Source of the DNA: Gammaproteobacteria bacterium
GTDB taxonomy: Bacteria; Pseudomonadota; Gammaproteobacteria; SZUA-229
NCBI GenBank assembly: GCA_026995045.1
Contig: JALWPK010000195.1
Span: 1 to 51,907, forward strand
Direction of reading: 5' to 3'
DNA length: 51,907 bases
The first letter of the stretch is position 1. Every line of letters starts with the position of its first letter. Position numbers and translations under genes: made by a program. Positions 42,339 through 51,075 of the stretch are shown piece by piece. The notes beneath the pieces are model-generated. The model saw only the letters and a list, made by a program, of their open reading frames with translations. It searched no databases and was not told the DNA's origin.

Positions 42339-43700
42339 TCAGAACTTCAAACCAAAGCTGGCGCCAAAGGCGTCCTGCACCATGGTGATGGCGGCATTGT
42401 CTTCAGTGGGTGAGCGGTTGCTGTAGGCAGTCGCGCCGGTCACGGTATTTTCTTTGGCGTGTACATAACTGAAGCTCATTTCCATGTCGGAGCTGATTTT
42501 CCAGGTGGCTCCCGCGGTGAAATGCAGTTCAACCACAGCCGGCGCCATGCTGTTGAACAGCACGTCTTCCTTGCCGATTGGCGACTTGCCGTAGTTCAGC
42601 CCGGCGCGGTAGGTCCATTCTGCATTGCGCCTGTATTCGCCACCGAGCTTGAACGCAGTCTGGTTGTCCCAGCCGAACCCGAGACCCTGGTCGTTACCCA
42701 GCGCACCACAGTTTACATCGCCACATGGAAAGAAACCGCCCTGGTTTTGCGGACCGGGGTTGCCAACGGACTTGACATCACCAAAGTTGATTCTTGAAAC
42801 ATCAAACGCAATGTCAAGCTTGTCGTTGACGCTGTAGAGGAAACCGACGGCATAATTTTCAGGAATATCAAAGTCTCCCTGTTCGGCAAACAGGCCGCGG
42901 TATTCATCAAATTCGCTCATGTTGACACGAGGCGAGTAGTTAACGCCGATTTTTAACTTGTCATTCATGAATTTGCCGAGCCAGTTGACGCGCAGGCCGA
43001 TGCCGGTTGAGCGCGACCAGCCATTGTTGGTCAGGGCGCCGGCGGTGTTGGTAAACCCCAGCGCCTCCATTGCGCCAAAACCAAAAGCCCTGAATTGCTG
43101 ATAGGCAATGACCAGGGAGGCGCCGAATGAATGTTGCTCGTTCATTTTGTAGGCAATGCTTGGAAGCATCTGTACCTGGTACAGGTCGATGCTGAGGCGA
43201 TTACGCCTTTTGCTGGGCTTGTAGGGGTCGCTCGCATTACATGAAAAGTTGAAAAAGTTATTGCCGACAGTGGTAATGTCATTATCCTCACACTCGGGCA
43301 CCAGCTGCGAATAGCGTGTCGCGGCGCCAGCGCCAACCATAGCAAAGCCAAGCGTAATTTTGTCAGACCATTGATACACTGCGCCCATATTGGGTATCAG
43401 AAAGGTGTCGCGCTCGCTAAGGTGGTCTGCTGGAAGCTCGGTGCTGTCGATGAATGCGCCTGCCTTGGGCAGGAACAGATCGCCACCAATATCGAAACGC
43501 GTCTCAATGTCACTCATGGCGGCGGCATTGACGCTGGCTGCGAGGCCGTCGTGGGTAGCGGCTACCGCAGCGCCGCCCATGCCGCGTTGCTGCGCGCCAA
43601 ATCCGATTAGAAAATAACCATTGGTCGCCATGGCGGCCAGTGGCGCAGTAGTGATGGCGGTGGCCAGTATTGCTCGTAGTGTTTTTCTCATATTGTACAT
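42339..43700 (-). CDS. OmpP1/FadL-family outer membrane transporter
   Basis: 453-residue long-chain fatty acid/hydrophobic compound porin. Signal peptide to ...AAMA, then NGYFLIGFGAQQRGMGGAAV, the standard mature start of FadL with the N-terminal hatch (AATHDGLAASVNAAAM). Ends ...DAFGASFGLKF with the terminal Phe of outer-membrane barrels. It is 46 bases upstream of the JDVT-like gene and probably heads the three-gene operon. Ligand unknown. Two internal cysteine pairs (PECEDNDI..SCNAS; PCGDVNC) may form disulfides. Confidence 0.9.
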   Translation of the reverse strand: MYNMRKTLRAILATAITTAPLAAMATNGYFLIGFGAQQRGMGGAAVAATHDGLAASVNAAAMSDIETRFDIGGDLFLPKAGAFIDSTELPADHLSERDTFLIPNMGAVYQWSDKITLGFAMVGAGAATRYSQLVPECEDNDITTVGNNFFNFSCNASDPYKPSKRRNRLSIDLYQVQMLPSIAYKMNEQHSFGASLVIAYQQFRAFGFGAMEALGFTNTAGALTNNGWSRSTGIGLRVNWLGKFMNDKLKIGVNYSPRVNMSEFDEYRGLFAEQGDFDIPENYAVGFLYSVNDKLDIAFDVSRINFGDVKSVGNPGPQNQGGFFPCGDVNCGALGNDQGLGFGWDNQTAFKLGGEYRRNAEWTYRAGLNYGKSPIGKEDVLFNSMAPAVVELHFTAGATWKISSDMEMSFSYVHAKENTVTGATAYSNRSPTEDNAAITMVQDAFGASFGLKF

Positions 43701-44421
43701 TGTTTATGCAACCCTCTAGTGGTGAACCGTCCTCAGGACAACTGAAATGCTCATCCGGTAGTCTAAATCAGCAAAATTAGAGAATTCTTATATTTAAATG
43801 CTGTTTCGTGTACCAGTATCCTTACTATCAGCTTGAGAAAAATTGTTTTTCTCCAAGCGATAATGCCGACACACGCTATCGGCTTCGTTGTCTTTTGTCA
43901 AGGCGCTGCTTGATTCATTAGGTGTTCAGCAGAGGCGCGGGCATGTTCCTGGTACTGCATTGTTGGTCAAAATGTTTACTAAATCATATATGCGAAATCA
44001 ATCAATGTATGACTGAAAAAACAAGTGCGCTGAGCGATTCGAGGGTCATATTACAGGCGATGTTTTATTTTGAGTGTGCGTGATAACAGGTTTGTATGTT
44101 GTCGGATATATTTACATCACTATGTTGCAGGGCGAAGCACGATAACTTATTGAATATATTGTATTTGGTTACGATTTTGCATGTGGGAGTGGGGAGAGGA
44201 CAAGCTGAATACCAGCTGTTTTGCCGGGCGATTGAGATGGCGGGGAAGCGTTAAAAAATCCAAATAAAACAATAGGATATTTGTATTGTGACTCGTTTTC
44301 ATTGTATCTGGCGTTGTTTGATTCAGCAATTTTGTCAGGTATTTTTACAAAATCGCGTAAAGAACCCCGTTAAATCTAACTGAAATTATGTAACATAATG
44401 ATAATATTGGTGTTATTTATA
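43701..44421. other. Long divergent intergenic region, AT-rich
   Basis: Between the FadL-type gene and the PEP-CTERM-like gene. No open frame with a plausible start, ribosome binding site and family resemblance was found. It should hold the minus-strand promoter and activator sites for the sigma-54 promoter. The only clear dyad is ATTATGT-A-ACATAAT at 44385-44399. Confidence 0.5.
44385..44399. promoter_or_regulatory. 15-bp palindrome next to the sigma-54 promoter
   Basis: ATTATGT-A-ACATAAT, 22 bases upstream of the -24 box. It could bind a dimeric regulator, but is closer than typical enhancer sites of NtrC-type activators (80-150 bases), so assignment to PrsR is doubtful. Confidence 0.35.
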
Positions 44422-44437
44422 TTGGCACGTCAATTGC
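44422..44437 (+). promoter_or_regulatory. Sigma-54 (-24/-12) promoter of the PEP-CTERM-like gene
   Basis: TTGGCACGTCAATTGC has the invariant GG and GC exactly 10 bases apart and matches TTGGCACG-N4-TTGC almost fully. Expected start of transcription is near 44448, giving a ~78-base leader with a strong GGAGGA ribosome binding site (44512-44517). PrsR at 36963 is the natural activator. Confidence 0.88.
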
Positions 44438-44525
44438 CTGTATCGCAGGTAAGTCGTTGTGATTCGACTTGCTGATGTACTTTCAAAATTTTGAAAGCGT
44501 TTATATTCTTTGGAGGATTTAAATA

Positions 44526-45344
44526 ATGAAAAAAACTTTAGTAGCAGCCGCTATTGCTGCCACGATGGGTGCTACCAGCGCGCAAGCTGATATCTACACC
44601 TTCACTGGCACTGGCTTTTTCACCATGATCACGCCAACTGGCGGTGTATTGACTAACCCGGACGCTCAGGGCGCTCCTGGTGGTGACGCATTTGGTGTCC
44701 GTACCCCGCTGAGTAATCTGGTAATGTCTTTTGACACGCAGACTGGCGCTGGCACTGGTAGCATTGACCCGTTCCTGTTCTCAGGCACCACTGCTGTAGC
44801 TAATAATGTGTCGATGCAGGCAATTGGCGACGGTAATGGCGGCCCGGGCACCCTGATCATGGGTAGCATTTCATTCGACTATGGCCCGACTACTGGCATT
44901 CCTGTTTACCTGGTTGCAGATGCTGCAGGTATTTTCGGCGCTATCCAGGGTGGCCTGAATGTTGGTGATGTGATCACCGGTGGCGCACAGACTTCGACAG
45001 ATGCTCCTATTGCGGCTTCTCCATTCGGTGCATTCACTAGTCCGCTTGGAAATATACCGTTCGCAATGACTACGCTTGATGTCAACCAGGATGGTGATGC
45101 TGCGAATGCATGTGGAACAACCGGTGGCACTGGCGCCTTGATTGGCGGCGGCTTCCCGCTGTGTGACGATGGTGTGTCTGGTGTTCGCATGGGTACAGCC
45201 CCGTTCCCGGGTCATGGTGCTAACTTCGACATCACTTCGCTGACCGTACAAAGCATCCAGGCTGTACCTGTTCCTGCAGCTGTCTGGCTGTTTGGCTCAG
45301 GTCTGCTGGGACTGGTTGGCGTAGCGCGTCGCAAGGCTTCCTGA
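44526..45344 (+). CDS. VPLPA/PEP-CTERM-type sorted surface protein
   Basis: 272 residues: signal peptide (MKKTLVAAAIAATMGATSAQ), a Gly/Thr/Asp-rich ectodomain, and a C-terminal signal VPVPAAVWLFGSGLLGLVGV then ARRKAS: short motif, membrane segment, basic tail. This is the substrate form for exosortases, closest to the VPLPA variety. Parts of the ectodomain (FFTMITPTGGVLTNPD; APFPGHGANFDITSL) echo the JDVT-like protein at 40385. It is expressed from a sigma-54 promoter, with its own terminator: a single-gene unit. Related proteins are needed for flocculation in other bacteria; this one's role is not shown. Confidence 0.9.
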   Translation: MKKTLVAAAIAATMGATSAQADIYTFTGTGFFTMITPTGGVLTNPDAQGAPGGDAFGVRTPLSNLVMSFDTQTGAGTGSIDPFLFSGTTAVANNVSMQAIGDGNGGPGTLIMGSISFDYGPTTGIPVYLVADAAGIFGAIQGGLNVGDVITGGAQTSTDAPIAASPFGAFTSPLGNIPFAMTTLDVNQDGDAANACGTTGGTGALIGGGFPLCDDGVSGVRMGTAPFPGHGANFDITSLTVQSIQAVPVPAAVWLFGSGLLGLVGVARRKAS

Positions 45345-45406
45345 GAAGCTGAGCACTATGTGCTAGTAAAGCATTTCAGCTAGCTGGAGTGCGATACAAA
45401 GAAAAG

Positions 45407-45439
45407 GGAGGCAGACGCTTGGCGTCTGTCTCCTTTTTT
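45407..45439 (+). terminator. Intrinsic terminator of the PEP-CTERM-like gene
   Basis: GGAGGCAGACGC pairs with GCGTCTGTCTCC (one G-T pair) and is followed by TTTTTT. Confidence 0.9.
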
Positions 45440-45523
45440 ATTGGTATTATTACTGCGGTCAGCTATGCAGGTCGTTATATGGGCTGATACAGTTTGTGTT
45501 TTTTGGGAGTGAAAAGAGCATAG

Positions 45524-48184
45524 ATGAGTAGATTGATTTTTCAGATACTGATATTCACGATGGCATGGATGTCGCAAGCGTCAATATTCGCGCAACATAT
45601 TGTGCGTATCCAGTATGAGTATCAGGGGTCTGTGAAAGATATGGATATCGAACTGTTTCCTGATGCGGCGCCTCTCACTGTCGCTAACTTTCTGGATTAC
45701 GTGAACAGCAACGCTTACGACAGTACTTTTATATATCGGTCAGTCGATCAGTTTGTTTTGCAAACAGGTGGATATACGTTCCGGCCAGTTGATCCATTAA
45801 ATGATGCACTACGCCCGATTTCAGAAGGCACGGGTCTTGAGCGAACGCCAACCGGCCCGCTGTCACCCGTGGTAAATGAATTTAATCTGTCGAACACGCG
45901 TGGCACTGTAGCGATGGCCAAGTTGCCAGGTCAGCCGGACAGCGCGACCAATGAGTGGTTTATCAACCTGGTTGATAATTCCGGTTTTCTTGATGTGGAC
46001 AATGGCGGCTTTACGGTTTTTGGCAAGGTTATCGATGATGGGATGGCTATTGCCGATGAAATTGCCGGCTTGCCCAGGCACTTATTCATCAAGGATCTAT
46101 TAGGCCCAGCGTTTCAGAATATGCCGGTAACTGGCGCAACATTTGGCCCGATTTACCGCAGGGATATGGTAATGCTGAATTCGTTTAATGTAATTAGCAG
46201 GCCGGTCGTGCGTGTTTCACCGGAATCAATTGCGTTTGGGCTTGAAATTGCAGGGGACTCGACGGGAATCACAATACCACTGGTATTGCGGAATACTGGA
46301 GACAGACCCGCTGCGATTGGCAATGTCGCGTCTCCCTCCGATGCACAATTCACAATTACATCTGATAACTGCTCAAACACCGTACTGGATCCTGTGACCT
46401 CCTCGCCGTTGGCGGAATGCAGTATAGATTTGACCTTTAGTGCAGCAGGGCAGGGTGATTTTTCCTCAACTATATTGTTGCCTTACAGCGATCAACAAAC
46501 AGCTGAAGCATTCAGTCAGACTTATTCATTCACTGGCTCAGGCGTGCCAGCCACACCTGTATTATTTAGCGTCAGTCAGTCGCTCAATTTTCCCGATACA
46601 GTTATTGGCAACAGCATTGATTTGACATTTTCTCTGCAAAACAGGGGTGGCGGCGTTTTAACGATATCGGGGTTTGATTTTACTGGTGTAGATTCCGTCG
46701 CTTTCTCCAGGGTGTCCGGTTGCGATAGTGGCACAAGCTTGTCACTTGGTCAGACTTGTACCTTGACTGTGCGTTTTTCGCCTGATGTTGGGAAGGCTTA
46801 TAGCGCTTCTATTGATATTCTGTCCGATAGTGGAAGCTTAAGTATCCCAATGATTGGAAACGGGGTAATACCAACGATATCAATTGTTTCCAAAATTAGT
46901 CTTACGTCGCAGCCTGGTTCGTTTGCTGATGCTTTTGAGGCTGTCACCAATAGTGGAACGGGAACGCTTTCCTTATCCAGTATGGTTATTAGCGGCCAGA
47001 ATGCGAATCTGTTTGAGCAGATAAATAATTGTCCGGATACGAACAATAGTGGAGTAGCAGACGCCACTTTGCGAGAAGGAGAAAGCTGTGCGCTCCGTAT
47101 CCGCTACAGCCCGGACGTGGAAGGCCAGCATTTCGCCACACTGACGATTAGTTCCAACGATCCTGTCAACCCGGTGATCAGCATTCCGATTGTCGGGCAA
47201 ACTGGAGATGCGGAACTCAGCGCGCAAAGTACTTTTTTTGTGGGTGCGGCGCAGATAAATGGTGTAGGTGCGCGCCGTGCGTATAAAATAACTAACACGG
47301 GTGTTGCTGCGCTGAATATATCTTCCATAACAGGGTTGCCGGCGGGTGGCTTCAGTGAATCAAACAATTGTGTGGGGGCGTCACTTACAGCCGGGATGTC
47401 CTGTTATATAACCTTTGAATATGCTGCTACACAGGCTGGTAGTGCGTCACAAAATATCGAAATCAATTCGAATGATCCTGTTTCGCCAAACTTTGTTGTG
47501 ACACTTGAGGCAGAGGCAGCAGAAGATACAGATGGTGTGCCGGATAATAATGAGTCAGCAGTACCTGGCGGTGATGGCAATAATGACGGTGCGCCTGATA
47601 GCCAGCAGAACAATGTAGCCAGCTTTATCGATGCCAAAGGGCATGCGGTCACAATGGTGTCTGATGCAAGCATTTTAGCGCAGCAAGCGACATTTATATC
47701 AAACCTTGACTTCAGCTCTTCGGTAGATACGCCTTTGCCCGACAGTTTACTAGCTCTGGAACTCGATCTTCAATCCTATTCAGTTGGCTTGCCATCGGGG
47801 GATGGGGTTGAAGTGGCTTATATAATTCCTGAAGAAGTGCAACCCGAAGGGTTTTATATTTACGGGCCTACTAGTGATAACCCTGAGAATCACTGGTTTG
47901 ATTTTGATTATGATGCCTCCACTAATAGCGGTGTTATTCTCAATAGCAGAATAATCATACCTTCCACCACTGGTGGAGAGTCAATTCGTCGACGGATGGT
48001 TATTGTTCGCTATGTGGATGGGCGCCGAGGCGATGCTGACTTGACAGCGAATGGTGTGATATCAGTGTATCGTAGCGGTTTGGTAGTCAGGCAGGGTAAT
48101 CGTAGTGGGGGTGCGATGAATGTTGTTGCACTGTTGATTATTCTGGCTGCGATGTCGCTCTCGAGGATTCGAGAGGTGTCCTGA
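45524..48184 (+). CDS. Cyclophilin plus choice-of-anchor surface protein with GlyGly-CTERM-like tail
   Basis: 886 residues. After a signal peptide (ending about QASIFA) comes a cyclophilin-type peptidyl-prolyl isomerase domain (~25-220; DIELFPDAAPLTVANFLDYV, MAKLPGQPDSATNEWFINL). The usual FHR of the active site is IYR here: Arg kept, His changed. Then several HYDIN/choice-of-anchor-D-like Ig repeats (~225-560; repeated CSIDLTFSAAGQGDFSS-type units), a choice-of-anchor-U-type domain (~670-840), and a tail SGGAMNVVALLIILAAMSL-SRIREVS that looks like a GlyGly-CTERM (rhombosortase) signal. Probably displayed on the cell surface. Confidence 0.8.
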   Translation: MSRLIFQILIFTMAWMSQASIFAQHIVRIQYEYQGSVKDMDIELFPDAAPLTVANFLDYVNSNAYDSTFIYRSVDQFVLQTGGYTFRPVDPLNDALRPISEGTGLERTPTGPLSPVVNEFNLSNTRGTVAMAKLPGQPDSATNEWFINLVDNSGFLDVDNGGFTVFGKVIDDGMAIADEIAGLPRHLFIKDLLGPAFQNMPVTGATFGPIYRRDMVMLNSFNVISRPVVRVSPESIAFGLEIAGDSTGITIPLVLRNTGDRPAAIGNVASPSDAQFTITSDNCSNTVLDPVTSSPLAECSIDLTFSAAGQGDFSSTILLPYSDQQTAEAFSQTYSFTGSGVPATPVLFSVSQSLNFPDTVIGNSIDLTFSLQNRGGGVLTISGFDFTGVDSVAFSRVSGCDSGTSLSLGQTCTLTVRFSPDVGKAYSASIDILSDSGSLSIPMIGNGVIPTISIVSKISLTSQPGSFADAFEAVTNSGTGTLSLSSMVISGQNANLFEQINNCPDTNNSGVADATLREGESCALRIRYSPDVEGQHFATLTISSNDPVNPVISIPIVGQTGDAELSAQSTFFVGAAQINGVGARRAYKITNTGVAALNISSITGLPAGGFSESNNCVGASLTAGMSCYITFEYAATQAGSASQNIEINSNDPVSPNFVVTLEAEAAEDTDGVPDNNESAVPGGDGNNDGAPDSQQNNVASFIDAKGHAVTMVSDASILAQQATFISNLDFSSSVDTPLPDSLLALELDLQSYSVGLPSGDGVEVAYIIPEEVQPEGFYIYGPTSDNPENHWFDFDYDASTNSGVILNSRIIIPSTTGGESIRRRMVIVRYVDGRRGDADLTANGVISVYRSGLVVRQGNRSGGAMNVVALLIILAAMSLSRIREVS

Positions 48185-48211
48185 CTCAGCTTCGAAGGCA
48201 GTGAATTTGAT

Positions 48212-50029
48212 ATGTATCCCCCGATGCGACGCAGTGAAGCAAAGGAAGGTAATAAAATTGATAAAGTGTTACAGCAGGGTAAGGTAGATGTTGCGCTAAA
48301 ACATGTGACGAAGCTTTACAAAAAAAATCCGCACAGTTGCTACTACGCAATCAGGCTAGGTGAATTGTTATCTGCTAGCGGGTATGTTGACAAGGCAATC
48401 TCTCATTACAAGGCTGCGCTGACAAATATCCCTCTGGATGCCTGTCTGATGCTTTCCTATGCCCGTACGTTAGGTGTTGCGGGAAAACGCGAGGCTGCTG
48501 AAGATGTTCTGGGTGATATTTTGTCACTTGACAAGTGCCCTGCTGAAATGTGTCTTGGTGTGTTTGAGCTTGCGCTGTCTTTGGGGCGTCCGGCATTCAT
48601 CCAAACGATAGTAGCCAGGATGCTTGATTCATGTCCAGACTGCATAGAGTGCAGGGAAGCTATTGCGGCATATTTTTTCAGGCAGGGCAGGTATGCTGAT
48701 GCAAAAAGCCATTATAAGTATGTGGTCAACCATGGTAATGAGCAGTATGCGATGGTTTTTAATCTTGCGCTTGCCTGTCACCACCTGATTGAGCTGGATG
48801 AGGCCGAGTATTACTATAAAAGATCGATAACGATAAATCATGAAAGCCTGCCATCATATACGAACCTTTGTGCTGTTCTGCTATTGACTGGAAAAGGCGA
48901 GGAGGCGCAACAGTACGCTGAGCTTGCATTGTCAGAGTGTTCTGACAGTGTTGATGCAATGATCAATCTGGCGAATGTCTATAAGGAAACCAGACAATAC
49001 GATGCTGCTGTAGAGCAATGCTTGGCTGTGCTGGAGCATGCGCCAGATCATGAGCTTGCGCATATATACCTGTATGAGCTGTATCTGGGTATGGAATGCT
49101 ATGAAGATGGGTGGCGTGAGTATGAGTACCGCCTTAGCCGCTCTGAAGTGGTGCCCCGGAATTTTGGCTTTCCCCGCTGGGATGGTCAGCCATTAAAAGA
49201 CAAAGGTATATTGGTTTTTGCAGAACAAGGTGTCGGTGATGAAGTTATTTTTTCATCATGCATCCCAGACTTGTTGCAAATGGGCGCAAAGGTCGTGCTG
49301 GACTGTGATCCCAGACTTGCGCCGGTTTTTTTACGCTCCTTTCCTGATGTCATTGTTCATGGTGGCAAGAAAGAAGCGCCGAGTAGCTGGGTTCGAAATT
49401 ACCCTTTCATTGACTTTGAAATACCTATTGGGTCGTTGCCTGCTTATTTACGACAGCACTCTGCTGCGTTCAGTGATGCATCCCCCTATTTGAGAGCAAA
49501 TGCTGGCCTGGTGGACAATTGGGCTGACAGGCTTTCTGGGCTAGCTGGGTTAAAGGTCGGCTTGTCATGGGTTGCAGGCAGAGATGTGAATGCGCGCTAC
49601 AAACGTTCAATCTCCCTGGAGAAGATGCTTCCTGTTTTGCAGGTGCCGGGCTGCAGCTTCATCAATATCCAGTATGGCGACCATTCAAAAGAGGTATTTG
49701 AGGTGTGCCAGCAGGAAACTGTAGCGATATCAGATTTTGAACAGGTGGATCCGCTATCAGAACTGGAAGAATTTTTTGCGTTACTGGCGTCACTGGATCT
49801 GGTTATCACTGTAGATAACAGCACGGCTCACATGGCGTCTGCACTGGGAGTGGAAACATGGGTGTTGTTACCCTATTCACCGGAGTGGCGATGGGCTTAT
49901 TCTGGTGATAAGTCGTGTTGGTATGGTTCGGCAAAACTGTTTCGCCAGGAAAAATTAGGACAGTGGGATGGTGTGATTGACAATGTTAGTAAAAACCTCT
50001 TGAGTATGGTTAACCAGTGTGGGTCTTGA
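48212..50029 (+). CDS. TPR protein with GT9-like glycosyltransferase domain
   Basis: 605 residues. The first ~300 contain tetratricopeptide repeats (DKAISHYKAALTNIPLDACL; YDAAVEQCLAVLEHAPDHEL). The C-terminal ~300 form a GT-B domain like that of GT9 (ADP-heptose) transferases: VFAEQGVGDEVIFSSCIPDL, LSWVAGRDVNARYKRSISLE, and DLVITVDNSTAHMASALGVE followed by WVLLPYSPEWRW. No signal peptide. Such TPR-GT proteins are candidates for protein or EPS glycosylation; the acceptor is unknown. Starts 28 bases after the surface-protein gene. Confidence 0.85.
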   Translation: MYPPMRRSEAKEGNKIDKVLQQGKVDVALKHVTKLYKKNPHSCYYAIRLGELLSASGYVDKAISHYKAALTNIPLDACLMLSYARTLGVAGKREAAEDVLGDILSLDKCPAEMCLGVFELALSLGRPAFIQTIVARMLDSCPDCIECREAIAAYFFRQGRYADAKSHYKYVVNHGNEQYAMVFNLALACHHLIELDEAEYYYKRSITINHESLPSYTNLCAVLLLTGKGEEAQQYAELALSECSDSVDAMINLANVYKETRQYDAAVEQCLAVLEHAPDHELAHIYLYELYLGMECYEDGWREYEYRLSRSEVVPRNFGFPRWDGQPLKDKGILVFAEQGVGDEVIFSSCIPDLLQMGAKVVLDCDPRLAPVFLRSFPDVIVHGGKKEAPSSWVRNYPFIDFEIPIGSLPAYLRQHSAAFSDASPYLRANAGLVDNWADRLSGLAGLKVGLSWVAGRDVNARYKRSISLEKMLPVLQVPGCSFINIQYGDHSKEVFEVCQQETVAISDFEQVDPLSELEEFFALLASLDLVITVDNSTAHMASALGVETWVLLPYSPEWRWAYSGDKSCWYGSAKLFRQEKLGQWDGVIDNVSKNLLSMVNQCGS

Positions 50030-50080
50030 GCAACTGCCTTCACTGGCAGGTCATGTATAACGGGAGTGGAATATTTTTCG

Positions 50081-50770
50081 CTACTTGATATCACGTGTGT
50101 TGTGCCAATATGACGGGGAGATAAAATCAGCCAGGGCTTGCTCATCACAGGATAGTCCTGCCTCATTTATCACATGTTTTAAGCCAGAAAGCTTGCCATT
50201 GATGATATCCGGAGTTGATACTTCGAAAGTATTCGCGCCTGATAGTTTCAGGGTTTTGAGACGAAGCCGGTACTGTTTGGCAAACTGTTTCCAGAATTTT
50301 CGCTTCTGTGAATGTTGATTCATAAAGTGGGTGCGAAGGCATGAATTTATAAAGCCTTCTTCGTCGCGTTTTACAATTATCCAGTGTGCGCTTGGGAAGG
50401 CATTTTTGAAAATAGGCCATAGCAACGTTAATTTCGCATCTTTATACAGCCAGGGCTTGTCAAACTGATAACCATCTTTCTCAATGATGCCTTTAAGTAC
50501 ACTGGAGAGTGTGGGGATATCGCCTCGCAAGTCTACTGGGGGGAGTTTCCGTACACCAAGTGGGTCACAGCCAAGCTGGGTAAGAATTGCTTTGGTGACT
50601 TGCTCACGAATGACATAATGCTCAAAGAAGCCCTTGGGGTTTTCCGGACCACCGCCTGGTACAGTGGTTCCTGTCCATGCGCCACAAGCTGCAAATGCTC
50701 CTGCTACCATTGATGTGCCAGATCGGGGAAGTCCAAGCACAAATATGGGTTTGGTGAAAAAATCGGGCAA
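50081..50770 (-). CDS. Sulfotransferase family protein
   Basis: 229 residues. The 5'-phosphosulfate loop is PIFVLGLPRSGTSMVAGAFA near the N-terminus and the 3'-phosphate region is SAHWIIVKRDEEGFINSCLR. Shorter and different from the enzyme at 15858 (GLPRSGTS versus GAQKCASS), so a second specificity. Convergent with the TPR-GT9 gene; the 51-base gap holds only a short CTGCC/GGCAG hairpin. PAPS supply would again be the synthase at 30626. Confidence 0.85.
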   Translation of the reverse strand: MPDFFTKPIFVLGLPRSGTSMVAGAFAACGAWTGTTVPGGGPENPKGFFEHYVIREQVTKAILTQLGCDPLGVRKLPPVDLRGDIPTLSSVLKGIIEKDGYQFDKPWLYKDAKLTLLWPIFKNAFPSAHWIIVKRDEEGFINSCLRTHFMNQHSQKRKFWKQFAKQYRLRLKTLKLSGANTFEVSTPDIINGKLSGLKHVINEAGLSCDEQALADFISPSYWHNTRDIK

Positions 50771-51017
50771 AATTTGAGCCTTTTATTGTTGTGTGATCAG
50801 TGCTGAAAGTGATAGAAATCGGGTATGCTTCAGCCGCTTCTATGATATTGCACCGTACTATAGCGGGAACATGTTGATTTTACGAGATCTATGGTCAAAC
50901 TATAAACGTCGAAATAATTTACATTTCCATACATAAGTCCTGTCAGAAAGTCTGTATTGTTACCTGAAAAATGAAAAATATTTTCTATACTCTTGATATT
51001 ACGAAGCTTTACTCAGT
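50771..51017. other. Intergenic region before the 48-residue ORF
   Basis: Divergent between the minus-strand sulfotransferase and the small plus-strand ORF. AT-rich, no credible gene. Expected to contain the sulfotransferase promoter and activator sites for the sigma-54-like site at 51018; no strong dyad stands out. Confidence 0.4.
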
Positions 51018-51034
51018 GTGGCACGAAAAGTGCT
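51018..51034 (+). promoter_or_regulatory. Second sigma-54-type promoter
   Basis: GTGGCACGAAAAGTGCT: GG and GC are exactly 10 bases apart, the -24 box TGGCACG is perfect, and the -12 box is GTGC instead of TTGC. It lies 42 bases before the start codon at 51076, with an expected transcription start near 51045. Confidence 0.65.
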
Positions 51035-51075
51035 GTTGAATAGGTGGTAATTGAGATTTTTCAGGTGACAGGCAA

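Noticed and set aside
50034-50049. CTGCC-TTCACT-GGCAG hairpin between convergent genes as a terminator
   Set aside because: Only five base pairs and no T-run on either strand; too weak to call.
50768-50785. Minus-strand sigma-54-like site at the second sulfotransferase
   Set aside because: TTGC and the spacing match, but the -12 box overlaps the start codon, so transcription would begin inside the gene.
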